In this document: positions 31,284-39,140 of the stretch, piece by piece | Layout of the letters: the number at the start of each line of letters is the position of its first letter | Position numbering within the stretch: position 1 is the first letter of the stretch | Origin: Cognaticolwellia sediminilitoris | Lineage (GTDB): Bacteria > Pseudomonadota > Gammaproteobacteria > Enterobacterales > Alteromonadaceae | DNA: 64,000 nt | NCBI GenBank assembly: GCA_002104535.1 | Contig: NBOG01000002.1 | Coordinates: forward strand, 380,240-444,239 | Direction: 5' to 3' | Translations under genes and position numbers: made by a program | The notes under the pieces: generated by a model | Databases searched by the model: none | Told to the model about the DNA's origin: nothing | The model's input: the letters and a program-made list of their open reading frames with translations, nothing else

Positions 31284-32216
31284 ATGGCGATTAACTGGTT
31301 CCCAGGGCATATGCACAAAGCCCAAAAAGAGATTAAAGAAATTTTACCGCAAATTGATGTGGTGATCGAAGTCTGTGATGCTCGCTTACCTTTTAGTAGC
31401 GAAAATCCGATGATCACTGAAATTCGCGGCGATAAACCGTTAATTAAAATTTTGAATAAATCTGATTTAGCCGACCCAAAAGTCACAGCTTTGTGGCTGG
31501 AATATCTCGAATCACAACACAATGTTAAAGCCATTGCCTTAACAACTGAATCGCCCAGTGTTGCTAAAACCTTACCGAACTTAATTCGTAAACTTGCGCC
31601 TAATAAGGATGAAGCCGGAAAACAGATTAATGCTGTCATTATGGGTATTCCGAATGTTGGTAAATCAACGTTATTAAACACGCTTGTCGGCAAAGCTAAA
31701 GCAAAAGTGGGCAATGAGCCTGCGGTTACTAAAGGGCAACAAAGAATTCGTTTAGATGACGGTTTATATTTATATGACACCCCTGGTATGCTTTGGCCAA
31801 AAATTGTTAATGAAAATAGTGGCTATCGTTTAGCGATCACCAGCGCTGTTAAAGATACCGCTTTTGATCATGAAGAAATTGCCTGCTTTGCAGCAGAATA
31901 TTTATTACAAGCGTACCCCGAACGTTTAAAAGAACGCTATCAGTTGGACGAGTTACCTGAGCAAGAAGTTGAGTTGATTGAAGCTATTGGAAAACGAAGG
32001 GGCTGTGTAAAAAGCGGCGGTCGTATTGACTTTCATAAAGCGTCTGAAATATTAATTAATGAAATTCGAGATAAAACTTTAGGTGGTATTACTTTTGAAA
32101 CCCCAGAAATGGTGATTGCAGAAGTTGTTCATTTTGATAAAGTTGAAGCAGATAAAGTTGCAGCCAGAGAGGCGAAAAAAATTGCCCGTGGCCGAGGTCG
32201 TCGCAATAAGCGTTAA
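31284..32216 (+). CDS. ylqF: YlqF/RbgA-family ribosome-assembly GTPase
   Basis: 310 residues from ATG 31284. Circularly permuted GTPase: NKSDLAD (G4) precedes [11 protein letters not shown] (G1) and DTPGMLWPK (G3). The N-terminal INWFPGHMHKAQ is the family hallmark, and the C-terminal helical domain ends in a basic RGRGRRNKR tail for RNA contact. In Bacillus RbgA works in late 50S assembly. Start choice: an upstream frame to 31248 lacks homology. Confidence 0.93.
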   Translation: MAINWFPGHMHKAQKEIKEILPQIDVVIEVCDARLPFSSENPMITEIRGDKPLIKILNKSDLADPKVTALWLEYLESQHNVKAIALTTESPSVAKTLPNLIRKLAPNKDEAGKQINAVIMGIPNVGKSTLLNTLVGKAKAKVGNEPAVTKGQQRIRLDDGLYLYDTPGMLWPKIVNENSGYRLAITSAVKDTAFDHEEIACFAAEYLLQAYPERLKERYQLDELPEQEVELIEAIGKRRGCVKSGGRIDFHKASEILINEIRDKTLGGITFETPEMVIAEVVHFDKVEADKVAAREAKKIARGRGRRNKR

Positions 32217-32243
32217 TATAGAATTAATAGGAACACAGAGACT

Positions 32244-32675
32244 ATGAGCGAACAATTTACCCTGCATCCACAATTGGCCAATGACTGTTTTGTTCTGAAA
32301 GATTTACCACTTTCTCAATTGTTGCTGTGCAATGATAGTGCTTATCCGTGGTTTATCTTGGTACCTAAAGTTGATGATATTCAAGATATTTACCAACTAG
32401 ATTGGCAACAACAACAACAACTGTTAAATGAATCAAGCATGTTAAGCGAAGTGCTTATGCAAGAGTTCAACGGTGATAAAATGAATGTTGCAGCATTAGG
32501 TAATGTTGTTCCGCAATTGCATTTACATCACATTGTGCGCTTTAAAAATGATCCGTGCTGGCCGAAGCCTATTTGGGGGCAGCAAGCGCTAACACCTTAT
32601 AATGATGAAGCGTTAGCAGTAATCAAAAGCCGTATTTTACCTAAACTTGAAGCGATATTATCAAGCGAAAGTTAA
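32244..32675 (+). CDS. HIT-family (histidine triad) hydrolase
   Basis: 143 residues. The triad is seen as QLHLHHIVRF (HxHxH-type) with the preceding AALGNVVPQ loop, and WPKPIWG follows. HIT proteins hydrolyse nucleoside-phosphate conjugates. Starts 27 bases after ylqF and probably shares its transcript. Confidence 0.88.
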   Translation: MSEQFTLHPQLANDCFVLKDLPLSQLLLCNDSAYPWFILVPKVDDIQDIYQLDWQQQQQLLNESSMLSEVLMQEFNGDKMNVAALGNVVPQLHLHHIVRFKNDPCWPKPIWGQQALTPYNDEALAVIKSRILPKLEAILSSES

Positions 32676-32697
32676 CTTTTATTGGTATATTCGTAGG

Positions 32698-32720
32698 GGC
32701 GACTTCAGTCGCCTTTTTTT
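32698..32720 (+). terminator. Intrinsic terminator after the HIT gene
   Basis: Stem GGCGAC / GTCGCC with loop TTCA and a seven-T run, 23 bases past the stop. Confidence 0.93.
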
Positions 32721-32740
32721 GTATTTTAATTTTGGTGATT

Positions 32741-32766
32741 GTTTAGGCGAATAAATTCGCCTAAAC
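32741..32766. repeat. Inverted repeat between HIT and methionine gamma-lyase genes
   Basis: Arms GTTTAGGCGAAT and ATTCGCCTAAAC meet around AA, 13 bases past the lyase stop on the minus strand. No T-run follows, so it may be an RNA-end stabiliser or a poor terminator for the lyase gene. Confidence 0.7.
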
Positions 32767-32778
32767 ATTAGGTTTGAA

Positions 32779-33963
32779 TTATTTAATTAAAGCTAGTGAT
32801 TGGCTTAAATCGTTGATTAAGTCATCAACACTCTCTAAACCAACTGATATTCTAATTAAACTATCACTGATACCTGCCGCAACACGTTCTTCTTGCGTAT
32901 ATGGCGAATGTGTCATAGATGCAGGGTGCTGAATTAATGACTCCGCATCACCTAAACTAACTGCGATTGAGAATAGTTGCATACGGTTTATGAATTCACT
33001 ACCACCAGCTAAATCACTGTCAATTTCAAAGGCGATCACACCGCCAGCGGCTTTCATTTGGTTACCAATAAACTTATGACCGGGATGGCTTTTAAGACCA
33101 GGGTAGTAAACTTGAGAAACCTTTTCATGACTTTCTAAAAACTCAGCAACTTTTTGAGCATTCTTGCAATGACGTTCCATACGAATCGGTAAGGTTTTAA
33201 GGCCGCGCATAATTAACCAAGCGTCATGCGGACTCATAGTAGCTCCGATATCTTTTAAAACAGTCATTTTAATATTGTTGATCATTTCATTGCTACCACA
33301 AATAATACCGGCAACCACATCACCATGGCCATTTAGGTATTTTGTCGCGCTATGCACAACGATATCGATGCCATACTTTTTCGGTTGTTGTAATACCGGG
33401 GTCAAAAAGGTGTTATCAACCACAGAAATAATATTGTGCTTTTGGGCAATTTTCCCAATAGTCTCTAGGTCATAAACGGCAAGATTTGGGTTTACCGGCG
33501 TCTCTAAAAAAATTACCTTGGTATTAGGCTTAATGGCAGCTTCAATTTCAGCAGGGTTTGCCATGTCAACAAAGCTTACTTCAATGCCCCAGCGTGTCAG
33601 TTGATGATTCATTAATGCAAATGAACAACCGTAAACTGCTTTTGATGAAACCAGATGATCGCCGCAAGATAAGTTTGCTAGTAAAGCGCCAGACACGGCA
33701 CCCATACCAGTTGCAGTCGCCGCAGCGTCTTCCATATCTTCCATTGCCGCTACGCGCATTTCTAATTGGCGTGTTGTTGGATTGCCTAAACGACTATAGA
33801 TATAACCTTCTGCTTCACCGGCAAATCTATCAGCACCTTGCTGTGCATTTTCAAAAATAAAAGTAGAAGTTTGATAAAGGGGAGTGGCTAATGAACCAAA
33901 TTGCTCGTCATTAATGCGGCCAGCATGAATGGCTTGTGTTTCAATATGCTTACTTTCAGACAT
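32779..33963 (-). CDS. megL: Methionine gamma-lyase (PLP enzyme)
   Basis: 394 residues of the Cys/Met-metabolism PLP family. Degrades methionine to methanethiol, ammonia and 2-oxobutyrate. PLP Lys in SATKYLNGHGD; Tyr/Arg phosphate contacts in YIYSRLGNPT. The substrate-specificity Cys of methionine gamma-lyases is conserved as YGCSFAL (Cys116 in the Pseudomonas enzyme), and the AVSLGDAESLIQHPASMTHS string is close to that protein. This favours gamma-lyase over cystathionine gamma-synthase or homoserine sulfhydrylase. The divergent TyrR-type regulator and the sigma-54 promoter suggest amino-acid-induced expression. Confidence 0.88.
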   Translation of the reverse strand: MSESKHIETQAIHAGRINDEQFGSLATPLYQTSTFIFENAQQGADRFAGEAEGYIYSRLGNPTTRQLEMRVAAMEDMEDAAATATGMGAVSGALLANLSCGDHLVSSKAVYGCSFALMNHQLTRWGIEVSFVDMANPAEIEAAIKPNTKVIFLETPVNPNLAVYDLETIGKIAQKHNIISVVDNTFLTPVLQQPKKYGIDIVVHSATKYLNGHGDVVAGIICGSNEMINNIKMTVLKDIGATMSPHDAWLIMRGLKTLPIRMERHCKNAQKVAEFLESHEKVSQVYYPGLKSHPGHKFIGNQMKAAGGVIAFEIDSDLAGGSEFINRMQLFSIAVSLGDAESLIQHPASMTHSPYTQEERVAAGISDSLIRISVGLESVDDLINDLSQSLALIK

Positions 33964-34013
33964 GGGATACCTTATGCTTTAGGGAAATTATTTTTGTTAA
34001 TTAGCTAACGTAG

Positions 34014-34029
34014 TGCAATTATACTGCCA
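34014..34029 (-). promoter_or_regulatory. Sigma-54 (-24/-12) promoter of the methionine gamma-lyase gene
   Basis: Minus-strand TGGCAGTATAATTGCA matches TGGCAC-N5-TTGCA at all but one base, with exact GG-to-GC spacing. Predicted start near 34003, giving a 40-base leader. A TYR-box-like palindrome lies about 95 bases upstream, a normal enhancer distance, and the neighbouring regulator has the sigma-54-contacting GAFTGA loop. Confidence 0.8.
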
Positions 34030-34091
34030 TTAATTTATTTGCTTATTTATCAGGAGTTTACGCGCAACCTGTTGTGTGAATATTTATTTGT

Positions 34092-34109
34092 TGTAATATT
34101 TTTATTACA
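34092..34109. promoter_or_regulatory. TYR-box-like operator 1
   Basis: TGTAAT-N6-ATTACA, two mismatches from the TyrR consensus TGTAAA-N6-TTTACA, with the palindrome extending to 34089-34112. It is placed as the upstream activation site for the sigma-54 promoter of the lyase gene. Confidence 0.8.
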
Positions 34110-34191
34110 ACAGGTTTTGTATCGTGAGTTAAGTGTAAGAAATATTAACCTAAGCCTTGTTTTTAAAAGGTTTAAGAAAGCTATTTTAGGT

Positions 34192-34228
34192 TGTACTTTT
34201 TTTATTACAATGTAATATAAATATTACA
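34192..34228. promoter_or_regulatory. Tandem TYR-box-like operators 2 and 3
   Basis: TGTACT-N6-ATTACA (34192-34209) lies one base before the perfect TGTAAT-N6-ATTACA (34211-34228), and a further half-site TGTAAT is at 34246. A weak box next to a strong one is the arrangement E. coli TyrR uses for ligand-dependent repression; here the boxes end 33 bases before the tyrR start, so autorepression is likely. Confidence 0.75.
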
Positions 34229-34261
34229 TAAGCCGATGTTATTTTTGTAATAGGAATTTAA

Positions 34262-35827
34262 GTGCGATTAGAAATAAAATCTGAAGATCGGATGGGCATC
34301 AGCCAAGAAATATTAGCCACTTTCACTGAATTATCGCTCGATATGCAAGCAATGGAAGTAAGCTCGCAATTTATTTTTGTCCATTTAGCAAAAACTAAGC
34401 TGAGTTTTAATCGAGTAAAAAATGCATTAATGCAAGTATCTGGTGTCAATCATTGTACTGAAGTAGATTTATTACCTTCAGAACGCCGTGAGCGGCACTT
34501 AAGAGTGTTAGTTAACCGTTTACCTGACGCTATTATAGATATTGATAAAAATGCTTGTGTGATGGCTTTGAACCAAGCAAGTGAAAAGCTCTTGGTCAAT
34601 CATCAGCGCCATAAAGGTGTCTCGCCAGTTGCAGGGGAACAGTTAAAAGGCGCTAAAGTTACTAGCCTTCTGGATATCGATATTCCACTACCGCTATTAG
34701 ACCAAGCCAGTTCACAAAATGTTGATATTGCTGGGCAGAGTTATATCGCTGAAATTAGCCCGATAAGTGAACAAGAAAATAGCTCAGGCGCAGTTATTTC
34801 CTTAAAATCAATTAGCAGCTTAGGTCGACAAATTTCAATTTTACAAACACGTGACGAGCAGGGCATTGATAATATTATTGGTCAATCCGCAAGTATCCAA
34901 TTATTAAAAGAACAAACGGCACGCTTCGCTGAACTGGAATTACCGGTTTTAATTAATGGCGAAACGGGCACGGGTAAAGAGCTTGTCGCCCGAGCATTAC
35001 ACAATGCAAGTTATCGAAAACAAGCACCATTTTTAGCGGTAAATTGTGCTGCTTTACCAGAGCACTTGCTCGAAAGTGAGTTGTTTGGTTATGCAAATGG
35101 CGCTTTTACAGGCGCGCAAAAGGGCGGCAAACCAGGCTTACTCGAATTAGCAGAAGGCGGGACCTTATTCTTAGATGAAGTGGCAGAAATGTCGCCTTAC
35201 TTACAAGCTAAACTGTTGCGTTTTTTGCAAGACTTTACCTTTCGCCGATTAGGGGGCACTAAGGAATTACATGCCAACGTTAGATTACTGAGTGCAACGC
35301 ATCAAGATCTTTTAGCGATGATCGGTAAGCAGAAATTTCGTGAAGATCTTTTTTATAGATTAAACGTTTTAAATTTACATTCGCCGCCATTACGTGAGCG
35401 AATTGAAGATATTGCCTTAATCGCCCGCCACTTTGTCGTATTAGCGGCAACGCAAATGAATGTGCAGCAACCAACAATAGCTGACAGTGCTATGAGTTTA
35501 CTTTCTTCATATCATTGGCCCGGTAATATACGAGAATTACAAAATGTGCTTTTTAGGGCCGTAGCGTTGAATGAAAGTGGCGATATTAGCGCGCAAGACA
35601 TTAATATTGCCTTGGCTCAATTTAAGCAGCAAGAAGCTAAAGTTACATCAAAAGTGATTGATAATGCAGAAGTATTAGATTGGGCGAGTGCCCAAGCAAA
35701 ATTTGAACAGCAATTGATCGTCAGTCTTTACCCTGAATACCCAACAACACGCAAGTTAGCTGAGCGATTGAAGGTGTCTCATAATAAAATTGCGATGAAG
35801 TTACGACAATTTGGCATTAAAAATTAA
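34262..35827 (+). CDS. tyrR: TyrR/PhhR-family transcriptional regulator
   Basis: 521 residues from GTG 34262. Order: ACT domain (1-75, MRLEIKSEDRMGISQEIL), PAS (about 78-190), AAA+ domain with Walker A GETGTGKE (233-240) and Walker B TLFLDEVAEM (301-310), and a C-terminal Fis-type helix-turn-helix (TTRKLAERLKVSHNKIAMKL). The sigma-54 contact loop GAFTGA is intact at 280-285; E. coli TyrR has lost it, Pseudomonas PhhR keeps it. So it should be able to activate sigma-54 promoters as well as repress. Divergent from the lyase gene, with three TYR-like boxes between them. Confidence 0.93.
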   Translation: MRLEIKSEDRMGISQEILATFTELSLDMQAMEVSSQFIFVHLAKTKLSFNRVKNALMQVSGVNHCTEVDLLPSERRERHLRVLVNRLPDAIIDIDKNACVMALNQASEKLLVNHQRHKGVSPVAGEQLKGAKVTSLLDIDIPLPLLDQASSQNVDIAGQSYIAEISPISEQENSSGAVISLKSISSLGRQISILQTRDEQGIDNIIGQSASIQLLKEQTARFAELELPVLINGETGTGKELVARALHNASYRKQAPFLAVNCAALPEHLLESELFGYANGAFTGAQKGGKPGLLELAEGGTLFLDEVAEMSPYLQAKLLRFLQDFTFRRLGGTKELHANVRLLSATHQDLLAMIGKQKFREDLFYRLNVLNLHSPPLRERIEDIALIARHFVVLAATQMNVQQPTIADSAMSLLSSYHWPGNIRELQNVLFRAVALNESGDISAQDINIALAQFKQQEAKVTSKVIDNAEVLDWASAQAKFEQQLIVSLYPEYPTTRKLAERLKVSHNKIAMKLRQFGIKN

Positions 35828-35851
35828 TGCCTAATTGTCTTTTTGGGAAGG

Positions 35852-36652
35852 TTAATCTTCTAAAATTTTATACAGTATTTTTTTCACATTGTCGGGCTCA
35901 AAGGGTTTATCGCACATTGCGGTAACACCTTCAGTCAGTATATTGGCAAGATGGGTGTCATTGCTCTCACTGGTGACCATTAATATTGGCAAATGTGATT
36001 GCTCGCTCTCACTGCGAATATAGCGAGTGAGCTCTTTACCGTTAATTTCAGGCATGTTGTAGTCGGTTACAACAAGGTCATACATATTTTCTTTTAAAAG
36101 CGCGATAGCGTTACTACCATCAACAGCTTCAGTTATTTTTAACAAACCTAAATTATTAAGTACACGCTTTATGTGATTTCTCGCGAGGCGACTGTCATCT
36201 ACAAGCAATACGCGAACTTGATGAACGTCAAAGTACTCAAGCTCTAATTCATCTGTTGATAAAAGATCAATAGTGGTATCAATCGCTTTTGCTAAATGTG
36301 CTGAAGTAAAAGGCTTTGGAAGAAGGGCAATGACGCCAGATTGCTTAAATTCTTCTAGGTTTTCACGACGGTGCTCACTTGATACCAACATAAATGGCGT
36401 GTCAGCAATTGCTGGGTTATTTCTTATTTTTTGCAGTAATTCAATCGCACTACCATCTTCAAAATGCATGGCACTTGTGATCAAGTCTCTAGGATGTTTT
36501 TGTGCGCTGGCATAGGCTTCTGCGATAGTTTTAGCTTCAGCAACTTGGGTAATACCTTGCTGTTTTAATTCTTTAATGATTATTTTTCGTTGTGTATCAG
36601 AAGGCTCAACAACAAGTAAAGATAATTCATTTGGATTCATAAGATCACTCAT
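35852..36652 (-). CDS. Tandem receiver-domain protein, first receiver degenerate
   Basis: 266 residues: two REC domains and no output domain. REC2 (about 146-266) is complete: DD pair at 152-153, phospho-acceptor D197 in VVTDYNMP, and DKPFEP with the conserved Lys. REC1 (about 10-130) has the fold and Lys (LPKPF), but the phospho-acceptor position is Ala61 (DLITSAMHF). Probably a signalling connector. The kinase partner is not adjacent; convergent with tyrR. Confidence 0.88.
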   Translation of the reverse strand: MSDLMNPNELSLLVVEPSDTQRKIIIKELKQQGITQVAEAKTIAEAYASAQKHPRDLITSAMHFEDGSAIELLQKIRNNPAIADTPFMLVSSEHRRENLEEFKQSGVIALLPKPFTSAHLAKAIDTTIDLLSTDELELEYFDVHQVRVLLVDDSRLARNHIKRVLNNLGLLKITEAVDGSNAIALLKENMYDLVVTDYNMPEINGKELTRYIRSESEQSHLPILMVTSESNDTHLANILTEGVTAMCDKPFEPDNVKKILYKILED

Positions 36653-36697
36653 GTATTTTGTAATGTGAATTGGAAAATTTAACCAGACTCAGGTTAG

Positions 36698-37099
36698 TTA
36701 ACCACCAACAAACTTGACTTTAAATCCATTTTTTTCAAGTACTGACTTTATTTCTTCGCGCTTGTCACCTTGAATTTCTATTACTTCACCAATAACACTG
36801 CCGCCACTACCGCAGGTTTGTTTTAGTTTCTTAGCTAATTCTTTTAGCGCTTTATCGTTTAGGCCTAAACCAGTAATGGTAACAACACCTTTACCTTTTC
36901 TGCCTTTTGTTTCTCGTCGTACTCTGGCAAAACCGTCAGAGGCAGTTATAACTTGCGCTTTTTTAGCCGCCGTGATTTTGCCGCCATCGGTTGAATAAAC
37001 CAAAGATTGATCGGCGCTTTTTTTAGTAACTGAACTGTCGTCGATACTTTTGCCAAAGGCGCTAGCTAAATCGCTTAGGCTGGAAAATGTTTTTGTCAT
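36698..37099 (-). CDS. yciH: SUI1/YciH-family translation factor
   Basis: 133 residues. A SUI1 domain occupies the C-terminal half (VTITGLGLNDKALKELAKKLKQTCGSGGSV, GDKREEIKSVLEKNGFKVKFVGG), the same fold as eukaryotic eIF1. YciH monitors initiation fidelity and inhibits translation under stress in E. coli. Starts 72 bases after the etfA terminator. Confidence 0.93.
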   Translation of the reverse strand: MTKTFSSLSDLASAFGKSIDDSSVTKKSADQSLVYSTDGGKITAAKKAQVITASDGFARVRRETKGRKGKGVVTITGLGLNDKALKELAKKLKQTCGSGGSVIGEVIEIQGDKREEIKSVLEKNGFKVKFVGG

Positions 37100-37123
37100 A
37101 TATGCTTATTAAATGTGAATAAA

Positions 37124-37150
37124 ATAAAACCACTGCAAGAGTGGTTTTAT
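37124..37150 (-). terminator. Intrinsic terminator after etfBA
   Basis: Stem TAAAACCACT / AGTGGTTTTA, followed on the minus strand by TTTTATTC, 31 bases past the etfA stop. Confidence 0.85.
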
Positions 37151-37181
37151 TATACATGATTTTTTAGAGTTAGAAGAAAGC

Positions 37182-38108
37182 TTAAAGTTTACTTTCTAAT
37201 TCAGGTAGTGCATCGAATAAATCGGCGACTAAACCGTAATCAGCAACTTGGAAGATTGGCGCTTCGGCATCTTTGTTAATTGCAACAATTACTTTAGAGT
37301 CTTTCATACCGGCTAAATGTTGAATAGCACCTGAAATACCGACAGCAATATATAAGTCAGGAGCAACAATTTTACCTGTTTGACCCACTTGCATATCGTT
37401 AGGTACAAAGCCAGCATCTACTGCCGCGCGAGATGCACCAATAGCAGCACCTAACTTATCAGCTATACCATCAAGAAGCTTGAAGTTATCGCCATTTTGC
37501 ATACCACGACCACCAGAAATAACAACACTAGCAGCGCCAAGATCAGGACGTTCTGAAACAGAAAGTTCATCGCTAACGTGTGCAGATATTCCAGCATCCG
37601 TTGCGCTATCTAAGGCTACGATTTCAGCATTACCATCAGTGGCTACGGCGTCAAAACCGGTCGGACGAACAGTAATTACTTTTTTGCTATCTAAACTTTG
37701 TACCGTTGCAATCGCGTTACCTGCGTAAATAGGACGAACAAAAGTGTCGCTACTTTCAACAGCAATGATATCTGAAATTTGTGCAACATCTAACAATGCA
37801 GCAACGCGAGGCATAAAGTTTTTACCCGTCGTTAATGCGGTAGCAATAATGTGGCTATAATCTGCGGCTAACTCAGTCACTAAAAGTGAAACGTTTTCAG
37901 CTAATTGATGTTCATAAGCAGCATTGTCAGCAACGAGTACTTTAGTTACACCATTAACTTTGCTTGCAGCTTCGGCCACTGATTGACAGTTATGACCTGC
38001 AACTAAAAGGTGAATATCTCCACCAATTGCCTGTGCAGCGGCAACTGTTTTTAAAGTGTCAGCTTTTAATTGGCTGTTATCGTGTTCGGCAAATACTAAA
38101 ATGCTCAT
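37182..38108 (-). CDS. etfA: Electron transfer flavoprotein alpha subunit
   Basis: 308 residues. FAD-binding subunit that, with EtfB, collects electrons from acyl-CoA dehydrogenases. The C-terminal FAD motif ([14 protein letters not shown]-like, here VISGGRGMQ) and [24 protein letters not shown] are typical. Its start overlaps the etfB stop by 4 bases. Partner oxidoreductase gene is on the other side of the intergenic region. Confidence 0.97.
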   Translation of the reverse strand: MSILVFAEHDNSQLKADTLKTVAAAQAIGGDIHLLVAGHNCQSVAEAASKVNGVTKVLVADNAAYEHQLAENVSLLVTELAADYSHIIATALTTGKNFMPRVAALLDVAQISDIIAVESSDTFVRPIYAGNAIATVQSLDSKKVITVRPTGFDAVATDGNAEIVALDSATDAGISAHVSDELSVSERPDLGAASVVISGGRGMQNGDNFKLLDGIADKLGAAIGASRAAVDAGFVPNDMQVGQTGKIVAPDLYIAVGISGAIQHLAGMKDSKVIVAINKDAEAPIFQVADYGLVADLFDALPELESKL

Positions 38109-38857
38109 GAGATCACCTTCGCTTCATTTTTTAATTTTTCTACTAATTCATCAACGCTTTCAACGATAATGCCCGCTTTACGTTCAGCAGGAGGCGTAAC
38201 TTTAAGTAACGTGGTGCGCGCTGTTAAATCAATACCAAAGTCTGCAGCTGATTTAACATCTAGTGGTTTACGTTTTGCTTTCATAATATTTGGTAATGAC
38301 GCATAACGAGGTTCATTTAAACGTAAGTCAGTGGTAACAATTGCCGGTAAATTTAAGGCGATAGTTTGTAAACCACCGTCTACTTCACGTGTAACATTAA
38401 CCTTATCACCTTCAACTTTTACAGCTGAAGCAAATGTACCTTGTGCCATGCCTGTAAGTGCAGCAAGCATTTGGCCCGTTTGGTTGTTATCACTGTCAAT
38501 AGCTTGCTTACCAAGAATAACCAGTTGAGGTTGTTCTTCTTCAACTATTTTTTGCAGTAATTTAGCCACGTTGATCGAATCTAAGTTTTGATCTGTGTCT
38601 ATTTGAATAGCACGATCAGCTCCTAGCGCTAGCGCTGTACGTAGTTGCTCTTGACAAGACTTATCACCGATCGATACAGCGATTACTTCAGTTGCTGTGC
38701 CTGCTTCTTTTAATCGAACCGCTTCTTCAACTGCGATTTCACAAAATGGATTAATTGCCATTTTTACATTAGCAAGATCGACATTAGAGTTGTCTGCTTT
38801 AACACGTACTTTTACGTTATAGTCAATAACGCGTTTGATGGGTACTAATACTTTCAT
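38105..38857 (-). CDS. etfB: Electron transfer flavoprotein beta subunit
   Basis: 250 residues, AMP-binding subunit of ETF. Begins [20 protein letters not shown] and contains the [17 protein letters not shown] and [12 protein letters not shown] motifs and the signature [20 protein letters not shown]. Divergent from etfD. Confidence 0.98.
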   Translation of the reverse strand: MKVLVPIKRVIDYNVKVRVKADNSNVDLANVKMAINPFCEIAVEEAVRLKEAGTATEVIAVSIGDKSCQEQLRTALALGADRAIQIDTDQNLDSINVAKLLQKIVEEEQPQLVILGKQAIDSDNNQTGQMLAALTGMAQGTFASAVKVEGDKVNVTREVDGGLQTIALNLPAIVTTDLRLNEPRYASLPNIMKAKRKPLDVKSAADFGIDLTARTTLLKVTPPAERKAGIIVESVDELVEKLKNEAKVIS

Positions 38858-38885
38858 CGTTGCCTCTGATTGTGCTGTAATGATG

Positions 38886-38912
38886 GCTAAACTAAATAAA
38901 ATTCAGTTTAGC
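38886..38912. promoter_or_regulatory. Inverted repeat upstream of etfB
   Basis: Arms GCTAAACT and AGTTTAGC separated by 11 bases, about 30 bases before the etfB start. Could be an operator or a leader hairpin. Confidence 0.45.
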
Positions 38913-39071
38913 GCTATAATAATTGATTGAAAGACTACTTGCAGTTAACGTTTTCGTCAACGTCTTACTGTGTATAATAGTCGGTCAAATCACACTTATA
39001 TAAATATTATCAGGAAAATGTGTAATACAGGATAGTATTTAACACGAAAATATCTATAATGCTTGATGTTA

Positions 39072-39106
39072 TCAAACAGGTGTTTGAAAATCAAACGTGT
39101 GTTTGA
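39072..39106. promoter_or_regulatory. Tandem PsrA/FadR-type operators upstream of etfD
   Basis: Two 16-bp palindromes: TCAAACAGGTGTTTGA (39072-39087) and TCAAACGTGTGTTTGA (39091-39106), three bases apart. They match the (C/G)AAAC-N2-4-GTTT(G/C) motif of PsrA, the fatty-acid-responsive TetR regulator that controls etf genes in Shewanella and relatives. They lie 35-69 bases before the etfD start, a place suited to repression. Confidence 0.72.
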
Positions 39107-39140
39107 ATTTTTCACAAAAAATTGAATGATGGGAGATGTT

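Larger units (their letters stand above)
34030..34261. other. Divergent control region megL/tyrR
   Basis: Contains the three TYR-box-like palindromes and the sigma-54 element, plus a TGTAAT half-site at 34246. No sigma-54 element was found facing tyrR. Part of a 298-base gene-free stretch (33964-34261). Confidence 0.6.

Noticed and set aside
31214-31780. 188-codon minus-strand frame overlapping ylqF
   Set aside because: Lies antisense to a well-conserved GTPase gene; product has no recognisable features.
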